A stretch of DNA of 64,000 bases, taken from assembly GCF_015234355.1 (NCBI RefSeq), contig NZ_JADGMV010000004.1:1-64000 (forward strand), given 5' to 3'. Numbering within the stretch: the first letter of the stretch is position 1; every line of letters starts with the position of its first letter. This document shows, in pieces, positions 1 through 7,106 of the stretch. Source of the stretch: Psychrobacter sp. NG25 (GTDB lineage: Bacteria > Pseudomonadota > Gammaproteobacteria > Pseudomonadales > Moraxellaceae). The translations under genes and the position numbers were made by a program. The notes beneath the pieces are model-generated. The model had not been told where the DNA came from. It ran no database searches and worked only from the letters and a program-made list of their open reading frames with translations.

Positions 1-2
1 CC

Positions 3-90
3 TGCTGTCAATTTGTTAGATGTTAACTTGGGAAATTTTAACTACGCCACCTGGCGGTAATAATAAAACATACTTATGTTGATTTATGTA
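3..90 (-). pseudogene. IS3-family OrfB 3'-end remnant with element terminus
   Basis: Read on the minus strand, the bases down to a TAG stop at 42-44 encode a tail of the form FYYYRQVA, matching the FDFYRQAA tail of the IS3-type OrfB fragment at 2313-2408. The following bases up to position 3 (TGCTGTCAA) match the element end at 2274. It is a decayed copy of the 3' end of the same IS, in the same orientation as the one at 2.3 kb. The rest of the element lies outside the window or is lost. Confidence 0.5.
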
Positions 91-377
91 ATCAGTCATT
101 GTGACTTGAGTATTTGAAGATTATTGATGGAGCATGCTAATTATTGGACTTCAGGTTTTGTAAGTTAGGAAAGACTATGGCTAGTACTTATGAAAGAAAT
201 AAAAACCAGCTTATGTTCATTAAATAACTAAAAAAGGATTGAACAATTCTTTTGGCTTTGGTATGTTTCAAGCCATGTTTTCATTTCGTAGGAATTGAAT
301 TCCATCATGCGTAGTTCGGGCCGGTACAATCAGTACGGTCAATCGAATCCTCGTCTACCATTAATAAGGAAACCGCC
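91..377. other. Intergenic leader of the DUF2231 gene
   Basis: No gene seen. The segment is AT-rich up to about 300, then becomes more GC-rich and leads into a clear ribosome-binding site (AAGGA at about 366) for the gene starting at 378. Confidence 0.4.
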
Positions 378-806
378 ATGACTAGTGCTGTTGCCCGACA
401 CTCCGGCACCGCGCTGCACCCGCTGCATGCGTTTTTTTTGGCCGGGATAGTGCCTCTGTTTATCGGAGTCTTACTTAACGATTACGCCTATTGGTCCAGC
501 TACGAGCTGCAATGGAAGAACTTTGCTTCCTGGATGCTTGTAGGTGCGCTGGTGTTCAACGGTCTGGCCTTGCTAGGCTCGATTTTATCTCTAGTCCGCG
601 CTGATAAGCGCATGGGTAAACCAGTAGCCTATTTTCTATTGCTACTGGCTACCTTTGTACTGGGTTTAATCAACTCGTTCGTTCATGCAAAAGACGTCTG
701 GGCCAGTATGCCGACTGGGCTTATTCTATCTGTTGTCACTGTCATTCTGGCCTGTATTGCAACCTGGATTGGCCTCACAAGCTGGCGTATTGGAGGTGCA
801 AGATGA
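378..806 (+). CDS. DUF2231-type inner-membrane protein
   Basis: A 142-residue integral membrane protein with four hydrophobic segments (about residues 20-35, 50-70, 83-102 and 113-135) and an HPLHAFF motif near the N terminus, as in DUF2231 proteins. These are predicted membrane proteins of unknown function, often beside heme or PQQ enzymes. The ATG is preceded by AAGGA, and the stop overlaps the start of the next gene (ATGA), so the two are translationally coupled. A role as membrane partner of the downstream dehydrogenase-like lipoprotein is inference. Base composition is more GC-rich than the flanking IS debris, which fits a separately acquired two-gene unit. Confidence 0.7.
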   Translation: MTSAVARHSGTALHPLHAFFLAGIVPLFIGVLLNDYAYWSSYELQWKNFASWMLVGALVFNGLALLGSILSLVRADKRMGKPVAYFLLLLATFVLGLINSFVHAKDVWASMPTGLILSVVTVILACIATWIGLTSWRIGGAR

Positions 807-2101
807 AACCACTCAATATTTTATCAATATCTTTTTTAGTCGCTGCTCTCTTAAGCGCATGTGGCGAAAACAATGTAGACGATGCGGAACAGTTAGGTGC
901 CAACCCGACCTTGCCCGAAGCCCAACGCGGTCTGTTACCCACTTTGAAAATCGCTGAGCCAGCAGGTTGGGGTGATAACCGACCCATAGTTCCATCAGGC
1001 TATAAAATCACAGCCATTGCCACTGACCTTAAGATTCCACGGCAGACGCTGGTCTTACCCAATGGCGACATACTGATTGCTGAGGGCAAGGGCGGTGGTG
1101 CACCCAAGCTACGTCCTAAAGACATTATTGCTACTTATTTCAAAGCCAAAGGCACCACATCCGTCAAAGGAGGCAACCGTCTGACTCTTTTGCGCGACAG
1201 TAATGGTGATGGTGCTTACGAGACACGTACTGTATTTGCCGAGAATCTGAATGCGCCTTATGGTCTTGCGCTAATCGAAGACCAACTGTACGTTGCCAAT
1301 CAGGATGCGGTAGTGCAGTTTGATTATCAGCCCGGACAGACCACCGCTAGTGGACCGCCACGTAAACTCACCGATCTGCCTAGCATGGTCAATCATCACT
1401 GGACCAAGGCGATGACAGCCAGTCCGGATGGGCAATTCCTGTACGTGGGCATTGGCTCCAACAGCAATATTACTGAAAACGGACTGGATGTAGAGGCGGA
1501 TCGCGCTAGAGTTTGGGAGATAGATGCCAAAAGCGGTGCTCACCGACCTTATGCAACCGGTCTGCGTAATCCAACGGCGTTAGCTATCCTGCCTGGCACT
1601 AACCAGTTATGGGCCGTGATCAACGAACGTGATGAGCTCGGTCCACGACTGGTACCCGATTACTTGACCTCAGTTCAAGAAGGTAAGTTTTATGGTTGGC
1701 CCTACAGCTATTGGGGACAAAATGTCGATCCGCGGGTCAAGCCAGAGCAACCTGATATGGTAGCCGCCGCGATTGCTCCAGACTACAGCCTTGGGTCGCA
1801 CAAAGCTCCTTTAGGCATAGCATTCTCAACGGCAACCATGGGCGGCAAGTTCAGTGAAGGCGCATTCATCGGTGAGCATGGCAGCTGGAACCGTTCAGAT
1901 CCAGCAGGTTACGACGTAGTGTTCGTCCCATTCAGCAACGGTAAGCCAGCCGGGGACCCAGTTAACTTTGTCACTGGATTCCAGGGTGAAAATGGCAAGA
2001 CATTTGGTCGACCGGTAGGCGTGACAGTGGATCCAAAAGGGGCACTTATTGTTGCCGATGACCTGTCTAATACCATCTGGCGAGTGACTCCAACTCGATA
2101 A
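803..2101 (+). CDS. Sorbosone dehydrogenase-family beta-propeller lipoprotein
   Basis: A 432-residue exported protein. The N terminus is a lipoprotein signal with lipobox LLSAC (Cys about 20), so it should be anchored in the envelope. The body resembles the glucose/sorbosone dehydrogenase beta-propeller family (PQQ-dependent aldose dehydrogenase-like): NGDILIAEG, NAPYGLAL, GLRNPTALA, GEHGSWNRS and GRPVGVTVD are blade motifs of this family. Family members oxidise sugars or aldehydes in the periplasm with PQQ; the real substrate here is unknown, and PQQ dependence cannot be shown from sequence. No PQQ synthesis genes occur in the window. It is coupled to the DUF2231 gene by a 4-bp overlap and followed by a strong hairpin. 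Confidence 0.8.
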   Translation: MKPLNILSISFLVAALLSACGENNVDDAEQLGANPTLPEAQRGLLPTLKIAEPAGWGDNRPIVPSGYKITAIATDLKIPRQTLVLPNGDILIAEGKGGGAPKLRPKDIIATYFKAKGTTSVKGGNRLTLLRDSNGDGAYETRTVFAENLNAPYGLALIEDQLYVANQDAVVQFDYQPGQTTASGPPRKLTDLPSMVNHHWTKAMTASPDGQFLYVGIGSNSNITENGLDVEADRARVWEIDAKSGAHRPYATGLRNPTALAILPGTNQLWAVINERDELGPRLVPDYLTSVQEGKFYGWPYSYWGQNVDPRVKPEQPDMVAAAIAPDYSLGSHKAPLGIAFSTATMGGKFSEGAFIGEHGSWNRSDPAGYDVVFVPFSNGKPAGDPVNFVTGFQGENGKTFGRPVGVTVDPKGALIVADDLSNTIWRVTPTR

Positions 2102-2116
2102 TCGGCACGCAGAAAA

Positions 2117-2151
2117 ACTCCTACGCTTGTTGCTTTAACTCGCGTAGGAGT
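2117..2151 (+). terminator. Hairpin after the dehydrogenase gene
   Basis: A perfect 10-bp inverted repeat (ACTCCTACGC ... GCGTAGGAGT) with a 15-base loop lies 16 bases after the stop codon. No long T-run follows directly, so it may be a weak terminator or a 3'-protecting stem. Confidence 0.6.
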
Positions 2152-2273
2152 ACTGAATAACTGTTCTTTTATTATGACCGAACAACATAGACTATAGCCG
2201 CACCAAATGCCTTTTCGAAAACTAAATACCTCCGCTACTTTTCGCTTTTATAAAGGTAGGAATGCCTGACCCT

Positions 2274-2408
2274 TGCTGTCAAATCTGTACAGTGAAACTT
2301 GGGAGATTTTAGTTAAGCCGCCTGACGATAAAAGTCAAACCACATCTGTTTTGGCGAGCTGTAGCCCAAACTCTTTTGAATTCTCGTCTGAGTATAGTAC
2401 AGCTCAAC
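2274..2408 (-). pseudogene. IS3-family transposase OrfB, C-terminal fragment with IS end
   Basis: On the minus strand, about 32 codons read VELYYTQTRIQKSLGYSSPK and then QMWFDFYRQAA before a TAA at 2313-2315. This is the conserved C terminus of IS3-group OrfB (the LGY.SP..... region). The sequence then runs to a TGCTGTCAAATC terminus at 2274. The rest of OrfB is missing: at 2409/2410 it abuts the left end of another IS3-type element on the opposite strand. Confidence 0.75.
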
Positions 2409-2409
2409 C

Positions 2410-2812
2410 TGAACCGCCCTGATATTGTCGGATACTCAACATTCTGAGAGAATACGACAATGAAAACACGCAACTACACTCCTGAGATTAAAGAACGCGT
2501 CGTTCGTATGCTCATTGAAGCAGCAAATGACTATTCATCTAACTGGTCATCTATTCAAACCATTGCCCCTAAGATTGGCTGCACACCTGAAACCCTACGA
2601 TCGTGTCATAAAAAGCACATCGAGCGTACCATTCCTGTCTCAATGCAAGCTCAAAGTGACAAAGAGCGCATCAAAGAGCTTGAACACGAGAATAGAGAAC
2701 TCAAGCAAGCCGACGAGATTATATGTAAGGCTGCCGCTTTTTTCGCCCAAGCGGAGATCGACCGTCCATCCAAATAATGGTTCAGTTTATTGATGACTAT
2801 AGAGGTAGTTAT
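2410..2812 (+). mobile_element. Truncated IS3-group insertion sequence (left end, orfA, start of orfB)
   Basis: The element starts with TGAACCGCCC, a typical IS3-group left end, followed by a complete orfA and about 13 codons of orfB (VQFIDDYRGSYW). At about 2813 it is cut off, and the sequence switches to a fragment of the large integrase. It therefore cannot transpose on its own. Confidence 0.75.
2460..2777 (+). CDS. IS3-family transposase OrfA
   Basis: A 105-residue protein with the usual IS3 OrfA plan: an N-terminal helix-turn-helix (about residues 8-50, TPEIKERVVRML ... IAPKIGCTPETLR) and a C-terminal leucine-zipper-like segment ending in AAAFFAQAEIDRPSK. It binds the IS ends and contributes the N-terminal part of the OrfAB transposase through frameshifting. 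Because orfB is truncated just downstream, OrfA can at most act as a repressor or inhibitor. RESCHKKH replaces the more usual W/R residues of the recognition region, suggesting drift. Confidence 0.85.
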   Translation: MKTRNYTPEIKERVVRMLIEAANDYSSNWSSIQTIAPKIGCTPETLRSCHKKHIERTIPVSMQAQSDKERIKELEHENRELKQADEIICKAAAFFAQAEIDRPSK

Positions 2813-2968
2813 TGGGCACTTGTCGCCTGAGCGTAGCTTTTAGGATTACAACTATTTTGCCACTTTGATGGTGACCTATGTGCTTAGTAAAGCAAATATA
2901 ACATTGCCAGATCAAACGTTGTATAACATAACAGGTTTCGCTAATAAAAAGCTTAAGGAAAATAATTC
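2813..2968 (+). pseudogene. Fragment of a second copy of the large integrase (catalytic C-terminal part)
   Basis: Translation gives HLSPERSF-stop-DYNYFATLM, then LSKANITLPDQTLYNITGF and NKKLKENNSTV. This is nearly the same as the GHLSPERSFEYYNHFATLM ... LPERTLYNITGF region of the intact integrase at 11923-15261 (its nucleotides about 12730-12880). An in-frame TAG replaces the Glu before the catalytic Tyr-Tyr motif. The fragment is on the opposite strand from the intact gene and begins exactly where the IS3 orfB is cut. Confidence 0.85.
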
Positions 2969-2998
2969 GACAGTTTACCCAGCTTTAATAAGCTTTGG

Positions 2999-3298
2999 CT
3001 AAATATTCAAAGCAAAACTCAATAACACGCGTTTACCAGACTGAATTCGTGAAACACTGTGCTCATACTTATCGGGACGAAAAAAATAAACTCTGTCAAA
3101 CAGATTTATAATGCAGTTTGAACACTCGAACACACCACCAAATTTAGGCTGAATTAAGACAAAGTTTAATTTGTAATAACGGCCTTTTTGCACGGGATCA
3201 CAGTGCTTCATAACACTGTGGTTAGTAGGGTAGGTGACATAATTAATTGAAAAAACTCTACTACTGAAAATTGCTTTGTTGGTTACTCTTTCGGTCAT
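2999..3298 (-). CDS. 2OG-Fe(II) oxygenase-like short protein, probably truncated
   Basis: A 99-residue ORF carrying the jelly-roll core of the 2-oxoglutarate/Fe(II) dioxygenase family: H32-x-D34 (in HCDP), a distal H80 (in YEHSV), and R90 (GKR) ten residues later, the position that holds 2-oxoglutarate. The spacing fits the family, whose members are normally 180-250 residues, so the N-terminal half is missing. A stop codon lies just upstream of the ATG and there is no good ribosome-binding site, so this may be a remnant rather than a working gene. It sits between the two fragments of the broken integrase. The substrate cannot be predicted. Confidence 0.5.
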   Translation of the reverse strand: MTERVTNKAIFSSRVFSINYVTYPTNHSVMKHCDPVQKGRYYKLNFVLIQPKFGGVFECSNCIINLFDRVYFFRPDKYEHSVSRIQSGKRVLLSFALNI

Positions 3299-3547
3299 AT
3301 CTAATCCATTGTTTTACGTGTATTAAACGTCGCTTAACGCATCTCAAGCTAATTGTATTGGTTGTAACCTAGTTAAATACTAGCGCGAATAATGTAATGA
3401 AATGTTCTACTTAATCTGAATTTTCGACAATGAGTACTTGATAGGTAACGAATCAGCAACTTATAGGTAATTACATTAATTTTGCCAAAGAATTACATCA
3501 AAACTGCCAGTCATTATTATCTCACACTGCCATCGGATGACATTTAC
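3299..3547. other. Non-coding debris between integrase fragments
   Basis: About 250 AT-rich bases with no convincing ORF, RNA or hairpin. With the oxygenase ORF it replaces the roughly 350 bp that separate the two matching segments in the intact integrase gene. Confidence 0.4.
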
Positions 3548-3712
3548 GATGATCACTGAACATTCAATATCAAAGTGACTTAAGATTGCTATCACCTTTG
3601 TTAAGTAATGTCTATCGTCTACGAGAAAAATCAGAGACTGACTGGACTTGGTTTATTGAGATATGTCGTGAGAAACTATCTATTGGGATTTTTGACCAGA
3701 CAGACGGATAAG
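3548..3712 (+). pseudogene. Second fragment of the broken large-integrase copy
   Basis: Translation gives SLNIQYQSDLRLLSPLL, then NVYRLREKSETDWTWFIEIC and REKLS before a TAA. The intact integrase has LNIQYQSDLRLLSPLL, NAYRLREKSGADWTWFIEIC and SQKLS near its C terminus (nucleotides about 12200-12360, minus strand). Order and orientation agree with the fragment at 2813-2968, so both come from one decayed copy lying opposite to the intact gene. Confidence 0.85.
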
Positions 3713-3750
3713 GATTTAATGGCAGATTTGGTAAAGGAGCTTGATACTAA

Positions 3751-4311
3751 GTGAGACACTTAACAAGACGACTGAAGCAATTCAAAGTATTAACATTAAC
3801 TAGAAAAGTTCAAATAGTCATTCTGCTATTAACTTGGATATCGCTAGTAGTTTGGGCAATACTGAGTTGGCAAGGTAGAGACTTCCCTTTAGAGTCTGAG
3901 CTTAATTATAGTGAAGGTATTGTAGGCAGTTTGGACGTAGGTGAGGGAAATCACATTTTTATGTTGTTAGATCTCAGTAATCTTAACCGTAAAGAAGTAT
4001 ATGGGTGCAGCTATTCAGCTTTTGATACTGACTCCTCTTGTTTTGGCAAAAAATATTTAGAACCGATTGAAGGTAAAAAAGCCGTGATAGGGTGGTATAT
4101 ACAGAAAGATTTTCTAGGGTTTCATAATGGAATTAGACAGATGGTAAGTCTTGATGTGGAAGATGTCGAAGCTAGAATTAAGGAGGTAATCACTTATCAG
4201 GGGACTTTAGACGCTATAAAGGGTATGAATACGTATATGAATATGGGTTTTATTATATTTATAGCATTCTTTTCTTACTGGTTTTGGCGTTTTATGGATT
4301 TTATAGAGTAA
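3751..4311 (+). CDS. Hypothetical membrane protein with two TM segments
   Basis: A 186-residue protein starting with GTG, with AAAGGAG about 11 bases upstream. Hydrophobic helices lie at about residues 22-42 and 164-182, separated by a hydrophilic domain of about 120 residues with a few cysteines (YGCSY, SSCF). I do not recognise the family. The position in a patch of small orphan genes including a SUKH immunity gene makes an immunity-type role possible, but this is only guilt by association. It begins 38 bases after the end of the decayed integrase. Confidence 0.55.
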   Translation: MRHLTRRLKQFKVLTLTRKVQIVILLLTWISLVVWAILSWQGRDFPLESELNYSEGIVGSLDVGEGNHIFMLLDLSNLNRKEVYGCSYSAFDTDSSCFGKKYLEPIEGKKAVIGWYIQKDFLGFHNGIRQMVSLDVEDVEARIKEVITYQGTLDAIKGMNTYMNMGFIIFIAFFSYWFWRFMDFIE

Positions 4312-4321
4312 AGAGGATACG

Positions 4322-4425
4322 GTTCTCTAGTGAGGACTTAAACCTTTGGCTGTAGGCTATATACGATAGTAGATATAGCCATCAAGGTTATGACAGTGTA
4401 CTTGGTGGTGTACATGCAGTGACTA
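4322..4425. repeat. Left arm of a ~100-bp inverted repeat
   Basis: The stretch containing GGCTGTAGGCTATATACGAT, then AGTAGATA and GCCATCAAGGTTATGACAGT is repeated in inverted orientation at 6848-6955, with only a few mismatches over about 100 bp. The two arms enclose about 2.4 kb holding a small membrane protein, a small ORF, the broken resolvase and the SUKH gene. Confidence 0.85.
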
Positions 4426-4470
4426 GTTTTATATAATTTATTATTGATAATAAAAAAATATAGGTGTGCT

Positions 4471-4734
4471 ATGGCTCGTTTATCGCAATTATTTGATTTC
4501 AACTTAACATGGCAGATTGGGTTAGCCTTTATGTTAGGTATTGCTTTTTGGGCAATGATTAACATCTGGTCATTGCTTGGCACGCTTACCGGAGCAATCA
4601 TTTTATTTATTGCTTACGGGATAGCGAAAAAATGGAGGTTTGTGACAACGAAAATAACTGTGTCAGATGTTTTCTATTTTATCGTTCCTACAATATTCTT
4701 TCAAATCTTAATAAGTACGCTATACAGCCATTGA
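4471..4734 (+). CDS. Hypothetical small membrane protein
   Basis: An 87-residue protein if started at the ATG at 4471 (AGGTG lies just upstream); a TTG at 4444 is possible but worse. Three hydrophobic segments are visible (about residues 14-30, 34-54 and 66-84). No family recognised. It lies inside the 100-bp inverted repeats and its reading frame begins shortly after the left arm. Confidence 0.5.
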   Translation: MARLSQLFDFNLTWQIGLAFMLGIAFWAMINIWSLLGTLTGAIILFIAYGIAKKWRFVTTKITVSDVFYFIVPTIFFQILISTLYSH

Positions 4735-4776
4735 GTAATTTATATGTATACCCTAGCGGAACCAGCTACTTTACTC

Positions 4777-4840
4777 TTCAAAGCTATTAACAGACTACTC
4801 AAAGCAGACTGTTAACATGGAACCATCTATAACAGACTTT
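4777..4840. repeat. Left inverted repeat of a resolvase-bearing unit
   Basis: TTCAAAGCTATTAACAGAC, CAGACTGTTAA and TGGAACC...TATAACAGAC in this order match the reverse complement of 6055-6121 along about 65 bp. A third, shorter copy lies at 5379-5420. The repeated AACAGAC half-sites could be binding sites for the now broken resolvase. Confidence 0.75.
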
Positions 4841-4956
4841 TGAATTATAGGACTGGTTGCTGTACTTTTTTCCTATCATTAGCCTATACCCAAAACATAA
4901 AACTTCTAAACGACAACCTATCTATCATTAGACTTGTTTCTGTTATTAAACGATAG

Positions 4957-5089
4957 GGTGGTGTTCTAAAAAGTATGCTGGCGATAAAAGTCAATAAGAA
5001 ATCTATACTAAGTTCTCTGGTTCTATAGGGGTTTTCAAAGCCTCAAAAATTGTTAAAATTTTAATCAGCATACTTTTTGATACACCACC
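4957..5089. mobile_element. MITE-like element, 133 bp
   Basis: It has terminal inverted repeats of 24 bp (GGTGGTGTTCTAAAAAGTAT at 4957; its near-complement ending CACC at 5089) with 2-3 mismatches and no coding capacity. The size and ends are those of a miniature inverted-repeat element mobilised in trans. A clear target-site duplication was not found. Confidence 0.65.
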
Positions 5090-5125
5090 AACTATATTTA
5101 CGATGGGCAATTTTAAGGTGAGAAT

Positions 5126-5362
5126 ATGAATGAACTTATAAAAGCTGAGTTGTTGGAATTGAGAAGACATATCTTGACCGACTACCAACCTGCTAAGGTA
5201 TCAATACAAGCTATGAAATTTTTGCTTGATTATTCTAACGAGATACCTTATGAATTTCAGAGTGATCTGCACAGCTTGATAGCAATGGATATGGATGAAT
5301 TCATATTACCTCAAAAGGAATGTATTGAAATTATTGATAGACTAATCGCTTGGCGTTCATGA
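5126..5362 (+). CDS. Hypothetical small acidic protein
   Basis: A 78-residue, mostly helical, acidic protein, with AAGGTGAGA upstream of its ATG. No family recognised. Its size and acidity resemble small immunity or antitoxin proteins, and it lies between resolvase-type repeats near a SUKH immunity gene, but no toxin gene is adjacent, so the role is unknown. Confidence 0.5.
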   Translation: MNELIKAELLELRRHILTDYQPAKVSIQAMKFLLDYSNEIPYEFQSDLHSLIAMDMDEFILPQKECIEIIDRLIAWRS

Positions 5363-5370
5363 TAAAAAGG

Positions 5371-5430
5371 CTCATTAATCAATTAATAGACTACTCATAG
5401 TAGACTGCTGTAGTGGAACCACTTAATGAG
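5371..5430. repeat. Third copy of the resolvase-type repeat, within a stem
   Basis: ATTAATAGACTACTCATAG and GACTGCTGTAGTGGAACCAC match the repeat at 4777-4840 in the same orientation. The copy is framed by CTCATTAA ... TTAATGAG, an 8-bp perfect inverted repeat, so it can form a stem between the small ORF and the resolvase remnant. Confidence 0.6.
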
Positions 5431-6046
5431 CAATGATAAGTTCCGATCTTTCCTTGGCCACATCAGCGATAATATGTCGTAAGCACTTAGCCATTTTTTG
5501 AATATCAGGATAGCTATGACCTGATTTGAGTAGACTAGCTATAATCTTGCGCTTTTCGGTATCTTTCCTACGTTCTAAATACTTACCTTCTGCCTTAGCA
5601 ATACCTTGTATCTGACGGTTACAGCGATTCTCATAATCTTTTCGAGCAATAGCTGCAAGCATATCCAGCATCATCGAGTTAATGGCCTGTAATATACTGC
5701 TCATAAATTCAGTGCTGCTTTCAGGTTGAAGAGCCATATATGAGGTCGGCAGCTCTTTGATACGATAAAGAGGTTTTTTCTGATAGCATTCTTTTTAGAG
5801 TATCCCAATCAGCTTGGCTCAAACGTGCCAAGCGATTCATCTGCTCAACTAAGATAACATCGCCCTTATGAGCATCTTCAATCAGCTGCGTAAGCTTTGG
5901 TCGCACCAAGATAGCTCCTGATTAGTTTTCGACATAGAAGGCAGCAACTTTGTGGCCATGATCGTTGACAAATGCTATGAGTTCGCTTTTGGTACGCTTA
6001 CATCTTACTCTTTGGTAGACGCTCATAGATACGCTCTAATAAACAT
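5423..6046 (-). pseudogene. Broken serine resolvase / invertase
   Basis: A recombinase of the Tn3-resolvase/Hin family broken by stops and frameshifts. From about 6046 the minus strand reads MFIRAYL-stop-ASTKE-stop, the typical YLRASTKEQD start with two stops, including the catalytic-serine region. After a shift, ELIAFVNDHGHKVAAFYVEN and RPKLTQLIEDAHKGDVILVE follow, then DRLSRL-like MNRLARLS. A further shift gives the C-terminal part (RQIQGIAKAEGKYLERRKDT, then the degenerate HTH region LLKSGHSYPDIQKMAKC). The gene cannot make a working enzyme. It lies inside the 4777/6055 inverted repeats. Confidence 0.85.
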
Positions 6047-6054
6047 AAACACCT

Positions 6055-6121
6055 AAAATAGTCTGTTATAAGTGGTTCCATTATACCAGTCTGTTTTAAG
6101 TGGTCTGTTAATAGGTTTGAA
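6055..6121. repeat. Right inverted repeat of the resolvase-bearing unit
   Basis: GTCTGTTATAAGTGGTTCCA ... CTGTTAATAGGTTTGAA is the reverse complement of 4777-4840 with roughly 80% agreement. It lies immediately upstream of the start of the resolvase remnant, where a res site would be expected. Confidence 0.75.
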
Positions 6122-6247
6122 GGGTGAAATAACTGGTTCTCTTGGGGTCTGGGCTATTTTTATATAATGGTTAGCTTCGTGCTAAGGCCATAATTCTTCT
6201 TATAATTAGGATGCTGTAAATCTCAAGCTAGGCTTAAACAGCTAGCT

Positions 6248-6721
6248 TTACTGCAAACTTTCTTGAAGAGTTTCAAATAGAAATTGAGCATAGCTTTTAG
6301 CTACAACGTTCATTTCCTGCATTTCTATCGGTAAACTTGGAATCCACTCTAAAACTAGATTTGTTTCTTCATCGTAGCTCGAGCAATCTAGAATAATATA
6401 ATTTCCTTCAACTGACTCAGCCACAACTGCAAATTTTTTAGGCAAACAATATTCTTCTCTACTTTGCAAAGTAAGCCATGCAAAATTGGGAATAGAAGAG
6501 TCATAAAAGTTATCATCAATTACACCATAGAATTCATTACCTAATATACTTCCTGCTCCGTACTTTTTAACAAATGTTAAAAAATCTGTAGGCAGTATCA
6601 AATCTAATACTTTTTCTACATCCAAAATTAAATTTTCTGATTTTGGACCAACAAAATAAGCATCGTCAAAAGGATTATTTTCTATTATTTTAAATGCTTC
6701 TTTTAAGTAATTTTTAATCAT
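6248..6721 (-). CDS. SMI1/KNR4 (SUKH) family immunity protein, orphan
   Basis: A 157-residue protein with SUKH-1 superfamily features: an N-terminal helix, LPTDFLTFVKKYGAGSILG (the family's LP..y..fl..yNGg-like block, about residues 43-62), FYGVIDD, and a later FAVVAESVEGNYIILD strand pair with an acidic tail region. SUKH proteins neutralise contact-dependent or polymorphic toxins, often nucleases. No toxin gene is adjacent, so this is an orphan immunity gene, probably giving protection against neighbours' effectors. Its AT-rich composition and position inside the 100-bp inverted repeats suggest transfer. Confidence 0.75.
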   Translation of the reverse strand: MIKNYLKEAFKIIENNPFDDAYFVGPKSENLILDVEKVLDLILPTDFLTFVKKYGAGSILGNEFYGVIDDNFYDSSIPNFAWLTLQSREEYCLPKKFAVVAESVEGNYIILDCSSYDEETNLVLEWIPSLPIEMQEMNVVAKSYAQFLFETLQESLQ

Positions 6722-6742
6722 ATTATTCTCTATTATTTAAAG

Positions 6743-6823
6743 TCCCCCCTATGGCATGATTGGTCCTTGTGCCCCTATTTGAATTAATATTTAGGGGTGA
6801 AAACTATCCTGCCATATGGGGGA
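6743..6823. repeat. 81-bp fold-back palindrome upstream of the SUKH gene
   Basis: The outer arms TCCCCCCTATGGCA and TGCCATATGGGGGA are complementary with small mismatches, as are the inner arms CCCCTATTT and TTTAGGGG. It could be a miniature element, a transcript-end stem or a regulatory site for the divergent SUKH gene starting at 6721. Confidence 0.55.
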
Positions 6824-6847
6824 ACTGGTGCTTGTGCAAGAGATCTA

Positions 6848-6955
6848 TTAATTTCATGTACACCACCAAGTACACTGTCATAACCTTGATGGCTGTATCT
6901 ACTATCGTATATAGCCTACAGCCGAAGATTCGAATCCTCACTAGGGTGCCGAACC
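6848..6955. repeat. Right arm of the ~100-bp inverted repeat
   Basis: Inverted copy of 4322-4425. Beyond the shared core its outer flank reads GATTCGAATCCTC ... GGGTGCC, which looks like a tRNA T-arm and acceptor, but no tRNA body precedes it. Confidence 0.8.
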
Positions 6956-7106
6956 TGATAATCCCCACCAAAAAATAGCCTATTTTGGACGGTGACAGCC
7001 TAGCCTGTCATCAAATCTTTTCTTGACACTCTCTTAACTAGCAACATCAACTAAAAAACTCCTTGACATAATCACGGTTTTTTTTCATTTTCAGGGCATG
7101 GTCGTT

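Noticed and set aside
6900..6955. A tRNA gene at the right 100-bp repeat arm
   Set aside because: Only a T-arm-like and acceptor-like stretch is present; no D-arm or anticodon arm precedes it.
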